A DNA stretch of 30,421 nt from Intoshia linei (taxonomy: Eukaryota > Orthonectida > Rhopaluridae). The notes under the pieces are model-generated. The model worked only from the letters and a program-made list of their open reading frames with translations, made no database searches and was not told where the DNA came from. The position numbers were made by a program, and so were the translations under genes. Of this stretch, positions 1 to 9,466 are shown piece by piece; position 1 is the stretch's first letter; every line of letters begins with the position of its first letter. The stretch lies in the NCBI GenBank assembly GCA_001642005.1, contig LWCA01000361.1, forward strand, positions 1 to 30,421, given 5' to 3'.

Positions 1-1790
1 ATGCACATTTTTTTTGAAATTGTAGGATCAATATTTACATTTTCAATTTTTGATAATATATTAAAAATTATTTTTGACCGGGAATGCGTAGATTTTTGGG
101 GTTGAAATTATATATATAGTAGTTATATTATTATTATATTATTAGAGTAGCATATTATATAAGTTAGGAAAATAATAATATAATAGTTATATAATAAAGT
201 ATAACAAAATAATAATAATGTGAACTTTTTATTTATTTAATCGTTAAACCTTAGGTTAAGTTTTATTATCGTCAAGCAATTTTGTACATTACTGGTTCAG
301 TTACATTACTTTACTGTACAGTACGCATGTTCCTATCGGACAGGTACCAGTCAGCTGACCGGCGATCGGGAAACGCGGATTAAATATCCAATCCTTTACT
401 TGAATAAAATTAGATATCCGTATATTTAAAACATTGACAGTCTTAGAATCTAAATAAACCTATTTCTAATACAGTTTTTGCTAGTGCTTGTTTATATCCA
501 TTTTTCAATTTCAGAATTCGAGTCCTTCAGGGTCAGAAACACAACTTTTCCTTTTGTTTACTAATAAAATCAGCGTAAAAATGTAATAAAACATACATTC
601 TGGGATGAGTTTTGAAACGATTAACATTATCGTAAATCTCAGCCTCAGAAACGAACACCTTCATGCTCAAACCCAAAATTACCCTATGTTGAAAAACATA
701 AAACATGTCCTAAAATTTTATAAACTCTAAATAATAAACATAAATTCTGGGATAGTTTTTAAAATCATAAGCATTATAATAAATGGCAACTTCAAAAAAG
801 TGCATTTTCAGGACTAAAACCACAGATTGTCCTTTTTTAAAATATCAAAATAGAACTAGAATTTAAAAAAAATTTACAGCTGATCAAGTTATATCTAGTT
901 AAAATACACCAAAAATTTCAATCTGACAAAGTGAGGCCTTCACGGTCAAAAAAGCACTTTAGTATTCATTTATTTTTGGAAATTATTTTATTAACATGTA
1001 AAACAAAAAATTTGAAATAATTAAGTCGTATAATTAAAAAAATATTAATCAATTATTCTGATAAAGCTTATTCCAGTTGATATATATACCAAATTTCACC
1101 CTCTAAAATCTACGCATTCTCGGTGAAAAATAATTTTTAACAGATTATCAACCAATATTTTTCAAATTTCTGAATTACAATTGTAATTGTAAAATTAAAA
1201 TTTAAATATTCATCCTGTAATTTCAAAAAAAGTTGTTACTTACCGTATACATATTTTAAATACACAAATATAAGTTGCAATTTAATCATTTGATTATTTT
1301 TGTTTTTTTATCATTGCTACGTTTCAAAGATTATTCATTTTTTAAAAATTTCAAGTTTAGAATCAACTTTGAAATTCAATACAAAAAGTAACTCAGTACT
1401 CTATAAAATTGTGAATTTTTTACAAAATTTGAACACACTAGTATACACTAGTGACTACAAATAAATTAAAAAATTGATCTTAAAATTAAAAAGACGGCCC
1501 TCGTCGGATCTAGCTGCTGTTTGTACGAAGTACATAACAGTCAAGCTACAATTTAATATAATTTTTTAACAGTAGTGTAGTTTAAAAATATAATATTCAT
1601 GTGTGCAAAAAATTTAAACTATGATTTTGTTACCTACCAATGATTAATGTTATTGTTTGTTAGAAACAAAAATAGATGTAACTTTTAATTGAAAAAGCCT
1701 ACAAATGGTGTATAAAGTAGGTAAAAACATTTCCTAGTAAATTTTTATAATTAGAAAAAAACAAAAAAAATTGTTCAAAAAAACATAAAA
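1..1790. repeat. AT-rich repeat tract upstream of DYNC2I1; no gene seen
   Basis: This stretch holds no coding exon that I can support. Positions 1-115 and about 1060-1200 are two inverted copies of one sequence: the phrase at 85-106 (GCGTAGATTTTTGGGGTTGAAA) reappears reversed near 1097-1118. Positions 597-640 and 744-785 are diverged direct repeats about 147 bp apart, both containing ATTCTGGGAT. Positions 1497-1546 carry the dispersed hairpin-core motif described separately. Related copies of the AT-rich parts lie near 7000-7320, 11740-12110 and 23400-24240. Confidence 0.7.
1480..1550 (+). repeat. Hairpin-core dispersed repeat, copy 1
   Basis: The core can fold: AGCTGCTGTTTGTAC (from about 1511) faces GTACATAACAGTCAAGCT with only three bases between. 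Similar cores occur near 4816-4860, 11038-11085 (minus), 16108-16150 and 26714-26760. The preceding CTTAAAATTAAAAAG and GGCCC are shared with the copy at 26694. Confidence 0.7.
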
Positions 1791-4700
1791 ATGACTGAAA
1801 CTTTCAAACACCAAAAATCCATTACTCCAGATTCTAATTCTGTAAAATCGGATAATTATGAAAATGAAGAATTCGATATAGATGCTTCAAATAGTTCAAA
1901 TGTACTAAATTTTAATTGCACTTAAATTTACGCATTCATTTACAATTTGCAATTTATTTTTAGAATTATAATGACGAATTTGCTACTGATTCATCAGATA
2001 CTGAACCAGCCAATGAAAAGGTAAAATTGAGCATTTTTATATAAACCCCCTCCCAGCAATTTTGCAATTAATATAAACCTGTCTAGATAAACATATAAGT
2101 TTCTGAATTTTTTTATATGATACAGATTACCAAGACCCGTTATTAGAAAAAAAATTTAAAAAAAAAATCGATATATTCGTAAATATTTAATTTTTTATTT
2201 AAAATTATTATTAAAATTGCTGGGACGGGATATATGCATTTTAAAAAAAATTCTAGAATTATAAAATTGAAATAAATGGAAAGTTTAAAGTGACAAAATC
2301 TTGTGACAAACGTTATCGTGATTTATATTCACTATTAGTATTAGATTTTTGTCAAATAAATATATACAATCAATCCATTTTTGATAAAAGTCGGCAATAT
2401 TTATCTAATTACCAAAACAAAAAAATAAAACAGGTAAATTTAAAATCTGAAATTTGAAATTAAAAATTAAGCAAAATGTTACCTTTAAATTAGATGTCAA
2501 TTCAAACAGGAGACTACACTATGAGCGAGTCCTGTCAAACTGACAAAATCAACAAAATTGACGTATCCGTACAATCGCCAGAAAAGTACAGCCAAAACGT
2601 AAAGATTGAAATTGCAAATGAAATTGAAAAAGAAAAATTGGAGAAGGATTCACAAGTTTTAAAATTTTTACAACAAGTAGAAAGCCCACTATCTAACTAT
2701 TTAAGATTGATTGTTACAGGACAATCCAACAAATCGAAAAGTAACTTGTCCATATCGAGTGTAATGGTCACTATACTATCCAGAGAAATTAAGAAAATTG
2801 AAAAGATTTACCAACAAAGTTTGAAACCTTCAATTTCATGCTTTTCAGATAACAATTACAATTACTTGATGGTTGTTTATTCAAATGAATCTATGAATGC
2901 TTCTTTTTTGGCAATTTTTCATATCTGTGATGATAAGAATGTTTTGTTTGTGTCTGACAAATTACATTACAAAATTGTTAAAGCTTCTTTTGGATTAGCA
3001 ACTGAAAATGTATTGATATGTGGGTGTGATGATGGGGTTATCGTCATTTTTCAAAAAAGGGTAGACGGTGATTCCATTCAATATATACCAGTATATGACA
3101 CATCATATTTATCATCAATTTCTGAAAAATGTCATCGTGGAGCAATTGTTTCCATTGAATTGTTATTGGAAAATGATAATAAATTTGAAACTGTTCTCAA
3201 GGATGTAGAACACTTTTATTTTTACACCTTTGATAATACTGGATTAGTCATTTGTTGGTGCATTAAATTAAATGAAAAACATTCCATTTTTGAGACGAAT
3301 TTGAAACATCAATATGGCCAATTGAATAATTCCAAAGTTAAATTGAACATCATCTCTTATATTCATTTTAATGAGTAATTTTAATTTTTAACGACTTCTT
3401 GCAGAACCGAGCCTACTATACTCTGATATCCTACTTCGGGAGAATCGGAAAAAGGGTCGATGAAATTTTTGTAAAACGGTGGAATTATATTTCTAAATTG
3501 GCATTAAAAATTATCTTATTGACATTATTAGTGAATATCATAACTATTTTGTGTGCAAAATTTAAAATGTTAAGTTATATGGCTATATGACTCTACAATG
3601 TAGAGTCTATATATCGTTTTTTTAATTTTTACGACCTATTTTTCATTTCGGATAGCCTCGAGCTTGGTAGGTCGATTCTGACTCATGTTCTCGAGTATTA
3701 CTTTTTAAACATATTTATTTTAGAACTAATTTTGATTATACGGATATGATTGTATATAAAAAAATTGGTAAACTCTTTGCTTCAAATCAACAAGTACATT
3801 TTTTTGTCAAATTTATTTACATTTATTAGTTTTTAAAAACTTTTTATCGTAATTTTAAATTGATAATTTTAAATTGATAAATTTAAATCTGATCTTCTGA
3901 AAATCTAATTTGCATTACTGTATCATCTCCAAAAACTGTATTAGAAATTGGGATTGTTTAAATTTCTAGGACTACATTTTTGAATTAAACAGTAACATGC
4001 AGAGTCTGTATTACAGATACAGCAATTTTATATTAGTAAAGAATGTAAAATTAAAATCAAAAATCCAGGTTTTAAACATTTCCTTTTGGCGCAAAATTTA
4101 TTTGAGCGACATAATCATTATTTTTTTAATACTATTGATTCTTTAACCAAGTTTTTAAAGGAAGTTTTTTTATTCAATTTTTAGACATTTTAAAGGTTTT
4201 TTTGGTCAGAAATTTTGTAGGGATTTGACAAATTTTTTTTTATTTTTACCAAATTTTTAAGGATTTTAAAGTTATTTTTTGGTCTATAATCTGTATGATT
4301 TTTAAGGTAAGTTTTTTTGATCTAATTTTTAGTTATTGAAGATACTTTTATGATCAATATTTGGTTGGGGTTTTAAGAGCATTTTTTACCCAATTTTATG
4401 GTCTTAAAAATTTGGTAGGGTTTTTAAGAGAACCTTTTTTTCATCTAATATTTAATTTTATATTTTAAATATTTTCAATATAATTTTTGGACTAAGATGT
4501 TATAGTGTTAAGGGAATATTTTTAACATGTAAATTTAAAAATTAAAAATTAAAAATTGTGTGATAAATATTCTTTTAAATGGCCTCTAAATTTTGGTAAC
4601 AAAATTATCTTCAAAATCTCTAAAAATTGAGAGAAAAAAACTTTCTTTAAAAACCCTACCAAATTTTGAGACCAAAAATAACTGAGGATTTCAAATGGAC

Positions 4701-6724
4701 GTCTTCATTTTTGTTAATTCATTAAACTTTAATGTCAATGACAATCCATTTATCTAGTTTTTTAAGTTTGTAAAATTAAAAAATTTGGTATGCAAAAATG
4801 TATACATGAATAGGTCCGCCCTCGGTAAAGCTAGTACTTTATACAAAACGGACTAGCTAATAAAATTATAAAATGAATATTCCTATAAAAATTTAAAAAT
4901 CTACATTCTATTCTTTAAATAGACTTACATTTAATGTTAATACATTTACGGCCGTTAAAATATCCATTTAGGGATCAGTATCTGTAAAATCTTGCGTCTC
5001 TTCAAATTTCAAATGTTATCCATCAAAATTGTTTAGTTCTGAAGGTAATATATTACAATTTATAAAGAACAAATAGCCAATTTTTTTACTTACTGTTAGT
5101 TCTGTTACTGTTAATATTGTTAATACATTTGAAAATTTTAAATTTTTAGACTTGAAAGTCAGTTGTTTATTTTTTTAATTTGTATTATTCCACAACACCT
5201 TTTGCATCTCGTGGACCATTTTTTATATCAATAAATTCTACGGGCCTCGTTTTAGAATATTTACACATGATACATTTCAATTTTAATTAAACAGAAACGG
5301 TTCTATTATAATATAATTATATGCAACGAAATAAAATCCTGGGCAATCTGAAAATTCAGTATTAAAATCATTATAATGAACCGATTATTATAGAAAATTT
5401 TTTAAACCGTGTTTAAAAGTTAAAACATTTATTTATAAATAATTTACATATTTACTAAAAGAGCCATCAAAATTATTGTGTGGGCCACTGGTTGCCGACC
5501 CTGTTCTAAAACTTTGTATAATTGCACGTACTTTGAACAAAACGGAAAATGCATAAATGTATTTATTAAATTTAGACGATGAAATAGTCTTCATTGATGT
5601 ATCAAATTTCGAACCTCTGCTTTTAGTAATATATTATTGATATCTTAATTAATTAAGACTTAATTCAATGGTCGCCACTTTTTTTCAGTGTTACTCCTGT
5701 GACAGTTTATTTTATTTAAATTCAATTTAAATTTTAAAAGTAAATTTTTAGGTTTCTTATCAAAATGGGAACATTTACATGTATCATATCAATTGGATTA
5801 GTAATTTTAAAATTATATAAACGGATTCTGTACAATACATTTTCTATTTTAGAAAACGATCCAATTTTATCACTTTTACAGACAACTCAGTACGAAATAA
5901 CAGGCATGAAGTGGAGCCAAAGTAGACCATCAATTTTTTATGTATTGGACAAAAATTCAAATTTACATATTTGGAATTTATTGCAATCAAATATCAAACC
6001 AACATGTGTAGAAAAAATTTGTGATTCACAGTATTGCATTCTTATTATTTTCATGAGTTTATTTTTTAAATGATTCCATATTACATAAAGCAAGGGTTCC
6101 AATATTTTTTACCATCGATGAATACTTGAAATTAAATTTTTCGTGGCTTATTAAAAAGTAATTTTTAAAAAAAGATGTGAAAATAGTACATTATTTCTAT
6201 GATCTTAGTTGAGAATTAAATTTTTCAAATATTTAAATCTTTGTAGAGACAGGTAGCGATCCTCCAGCCTACATTTGATGTAGATTGAATTATATTACAT
6301 TTAGTTAATATATAAAATATATAGTTGATTTAGAATTGAATGTATGAGTTTATCTTGTGATTACTTTTCTACCGGGATTGGTTCTTCAAACTTTTCAAAC
6401 TGCTATATGGTTTGTTTAAAAATTAGATATTTTAAATTTCATTTATTATGTAATTTATGCACCTTTTGATAATTCATAAAATATGAACAGTAATTTATTT
6501 ATATTTTTTATATACTTTTTGTGTTATTGATGCAATATAATAGTGTTTGAGGTGTGTAAATCACAGCTAATCATACATTTAAAAGTAATATAAATGTATA
6601 TATAATTTAGTCATTTTGTTTATCTAACGGAGATATAAAAATCTACGCTTTAAGCAAAAAGTTTGGTACATTACCAATTGATGACAACGACAAATTCGAC
6701 AAATACTTACACTTGATTTTATAA
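1791..6724 (+). CDS. DYNC2I1: Cytoplasmic dynein 2 intermediate chain 1 (WDR60), WD-repeat protein
   Basis: Non-catalytic intermediate chain of dynein-2, the motor for retrograde intraflagellar transport in cilia. I read ten exons: 1791-1901, 1964-2020, 2257-2433, 2494-3336, 4972-5044, 5576-5625, 5752-5800, 5853-6030, 6334-6409 and 6611-6724. All junctions are GT-AG and in phase, giving 575 residues. The acidic N-terminus (around NYNDEFATDSSD) and the segment with MSIQTGDY and SCQTD (residues 116-132) resemble the light-chain-binding region of WDR60. WD-propeller blades follow, for example NVLICGCDDGVIVIFQ, NGNIYMYHIN, SIFYVLDKNSNLHIWNLL and the last strand NGDIKIYAL. Vertebrate WDR60 is about twice as long, so the N-terminal tail is strongly shortened. 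The ATG follows an AT-rich leader. Introns 2, 4 and 5 are swollen by repeats. The fold is sure; WDR60 rather than WDR34 rests on the N-terminal motifs. Exon 9 is the least certain. Confidence 0.88.
2046..2231. repeat. Small inverted-repeat element in DYNC2I1 intron 2
   Basis: The ends are near-perfect inverted repeats: CCCCTCCCAGCAATTTTGC at 2046-2064 faces TTAAAATTGCTGGGACGGG at 2211-2229. The interior is AT-rich and has no reading frame. It nearly fills the 236-bp second intron, while neighbouring introns are about 60 bp, so it looks like an inserted miniature element. I could not define a target duplication. Confidence 0.5.
3337..4971. repeat. Repeat-filled intron 4 of DYNC2I1
   Basis: This 1,635-bp intron contains no supported exon. 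A fragment at about 3625-3690 (ATTTTTCATTTCGGATAGCC followed by CTCGAGCTTGG) belongs to a family with copies near 12635-12690 and 29550-29590. A foldback-like minisatellite occupies about 4140-4690. A copy of the hairpin-core repeat lies at about 4810-4860. Confidence 0.6.
4140..4690. repeat. Palindromic degenerate minisatellite (foldback-like) in DYNC2I1 intron
   Basis: From about 4140 to 4445, units built around AATTTTTAGACATTTTAAAG and GGTTTTTAAGAG recur every 35-45 bp in one orientation. From about 4595 to 4680 the complementary phrase appears (AAAAACCCTACCAAATTTTG, CTCTAAAAATTGAGAG). The two arms are therefore inverted relative to each other around an AT-rich centre. Units are degenerate and unit borders are approximate. 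Confidence 0.5.
5188..5503. mobile_element. Worn hAT-type element in DYNC2I1 intron 5
   Basis: The right edge reads GGGCCACTGGTTGCCGACCCTG (ending 5503), whose reverse complement CAGGGTCGGCAACCAGTGG is typical of hAT transposon termini. The left side near 5190-5260 has the matching style (CTCGTGGACCATTTTTT, then ACGGGCCTCG) but has lost a clean end. No reading frame is present. No target duplication could be confirmed. Confidence 0.45.
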
Positions 6725-9466
6725 TTTATCCATTGTAATTAAATATTATACCATTTTTATTATTTTCGTTTTTAATAATTTTGTTCGAAATTGAAGTTTT
6801 CATTTTCAAATTGATCTGTCTCTGCGTAACATCTTGGTATGCGACAATAATTATAATTAAAATTATTTTTTGTTTTAACACTATAATATTCTATATTAAA
6901 GTAATTTTATTGTTACTTGTATAACATTGAATGTATTTGTGTGATATATAATTATTCAATAACTAAGGGTCCTAGAATTTTACATTTTTTACAAAAAGGG
7001 TAATCTAGGTTTTGATTGTTAAAATACACTTTTTGAGGTGTCATTTATGATTTTAAAATCTATCCCAGAATTATATTTTATAAAGTTTTAAAACAAATTT
7101 CATTTTTAAAAAAAAAGGTAAATTGTGGTTTTGACTATGAATGTGTGCGTTTCTGAGGCTGAGATTTACGACAATGTTAATTAATTTAAAACACGTCCAG
7201 AATTTATATTTGTAATTTAATTTGTGGGGTTTTTTTTTAAAAAAGAAGAAATTGCGTTTTTGCCCTGAAGGATTCAAATTAGGGATTTGAAACTTGGACA
7301 TGAATATTAACCGCGAAATCTGTATTATAAATTGAAGGGTATAGCGTTATTTATACATACTTATTATTATTATTATTATTAGAATGAGAATATTCTCAAA
7401 CCCAACCATTTTTACTAAAATCCAACTATTGTTACTTAAATCCAATCATTTTAACCAACCCTTAAAAGTAAAATCCCTTTCACAAACTCTTTAGTTTCAT
7501 TTAGTTTTTTCATTAACAATTTCAGAGAACAAATACGTTTTACCAACTTTTTAGGGAAAAATCCAGTTTTACCAACGCTAAAGTGAAAAAATGAGCTTTA
7601 CCAACTCTTAGGTAATATTCTAATTTTACCAACCCTTAAGAGATTAATCCACTTTTAAAAACCCTAAAACGAAAAAGTCCGGTTTTACCAACCCTAAAAG
7701 GTTAAACCTTAACTGTATTTTTCCTTTTAGTGTTAATAAAACTAAAATTTTCCCTAAAGATTTGGTAAACTAATTTTTTCATTTTAGCGTTGGTAAAACT
7801 GGATTTTTCACTAAAGGTTTGATAAAACCAATTTTTACGCAACACAGTTTTTACCGTTTAGCGTGGAACTCTTGGATTTTCCCAAAAAGTGAAAAGTTCA
7901 CACCTTTAGGGTTCATGCAGCTTCAATGGAAAAATACAAAATTTAACCTTAATTTTGTTTCGACATTTTGACTAAAACAACAAAAAATGACATCTAAATA
8001 TGAGTTTAATAGAATACAAAAAAGTTGAATAATTCCTAAAAAAAGTAATTTTTCATAGACATTTTCTGATTGACTGAATTTTTTGTTGTTCATATACATT
8101 TATGTACGTTTATGAAATTTCTTATTATTATTTATTGTATGTGTTTTTAAATGATAGGCAGAACCAAAATATTAAGGCCACTAACATTTTATACTGTTTT
8201 TACAAAATATGTTTACTACTTAATTTTTCAAACACGTTTGGGATATATTTTTAAAAATAATCTTATTTCAATTTCTACATATTATCTTTCGATGATGTAT
8301 TAATAAATTCAGAATCATCAAATTATTCAATGAATAATGAACCCTTACTTATATAGTGATATATGATGTAAAGTAGATAGCTATGTTTGTAACCATTTAT
8401 TTACGAAACAGAAATTTCTAGAAATTATAAAACTAATATTCAAAAGTAGTTTTTTCCGGTGCAGTAAATAGAATATATTTGAAACTCAGAAGTTTGCATT
8501 TTCATAATCAAGAACCCAAATTAACTTTTTATTTAATTTGAAAAAAAGTGTTCATAAATTAAAAAAACAACAGTCTAATTTTGAAATTGGATTTTACAAT
8601 TCTAATTTGAAATTTTCATGTTCTGTTAAAACCTAAAATTACCCATTATTTTGAAAAACTGACAAAGAATTATTGACTAATCTTATCATTAAACAAATTA
8701 TAGCTAATACACTTTGTGCCAGTTACCACCCAAAGATGTTTTAATTTCTTAACCCTTTTTAAAAATAACAGAAACGTTTAAGTAAATTTCCTATTAATTT
8801 TTTAACAAAACATAATGTTCACTCCTTTGTCTTTTTACGACACATTAAAATCAACAATTACTTTTGTATGTACTGTAATGTTTTTACATTGACGTGCATG
8901 GGAAATAATTATTCCAAATTATAATGTATAAGTTACAATCTATATTTACTGTAATATTATAATTAAGTTGTCATTGTTAGCCTTAAGCCTTAAGAACTAG
9001 TCAAAAGTAATCAAATTCAGCAATTTAATATTTATCCTTACTCACTTAAACGAAATTAAAAAAGTATAAGCATCGTGAGTCTCAAATTGATACCCACTAA
9101 CCGAAGGTGTTAAACTAACATTTTGATTAACCATGCATAATTTACTATTAATGGTAATCAATGAAATAGTACCAGAAAGACATTAAAAGGAATAATAATA
9201 CAAATTACCAAAATCGGCACGCTACTAAAATGTTTACGATCCCTACCCCACAACGAAAAACTAAACAAGATAAAACTAGCAGGAAATTAACCGTGTAGCT
9301 TACAATAACAAAACAAAATAATAATCTAGTCTAGCAACTTTAATTGCGAAAAATTTGTAAAATAATATTAAATCTATGCCGTTTTCCGGTATTATTCAAA
9401 ATTAATTGATATTTGCGTGGATACCTGCATTTATAAACAAAAAATATAAATTACAATTGAATAATT
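6725..9466. repeat. Intergenic gap with dispersed repeat and minisatellite
   Basis: There is no supported gene between DYNC2I1 and the coiled-coil gene. A possible ATTAAA poly(A) signal for DYNC2I1 is at 6738-6743. Positions 7000-7320 are a reversed copy of the sequence at about 520-860: the GAGATTTACGACAATGTTAA phrase at 7162 matches TTAACATTATCGTAAATCTC at 621. Positions 7395-7900 are a palindromic minisatellite. Nothing recognisable was seen from 7940 to 9466. Confidence 0.6.
7395..7900. repeat. Palindromic degenerate minisatellite (foldback-like)
   Basis: Units of about 34-38 bp built on TTTTACCAACCCTAAAAG plus GAAAAATCC run in one direction from about 7410 to 7710. From about 7735 to 7870 the complementary form appears (GCGTTGGTAAAACTGGATTT, AAAGGTTTGATAAAACC). 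The locus is therefore an inverted pair of tandem arrays, the layout of foldback elements. The array is degenerate. Confidence 0.6.

Noticed and set aside
3399-3590. Open frame of 63 codons on the plus strand
   Set aside because: It lies inside the DYNC2I1 intron between exons 3336 and 4972, shows no known motif and overlaps repeat sequence.
7071-7301. Minus-strand open frame of 76 codons
   Set aside because: It falls entirely within a copy of the AT-rich dispersed repeat; poly-T runs create the Phe/Lys-rich frame.
7395-7900. Possible CRISPR-like array of regularly spaced repeats
   Set aside because: The units are degenerate and directly adjoining with no unique spacers, the orientation flips midway, and the genome is eukaryotic.
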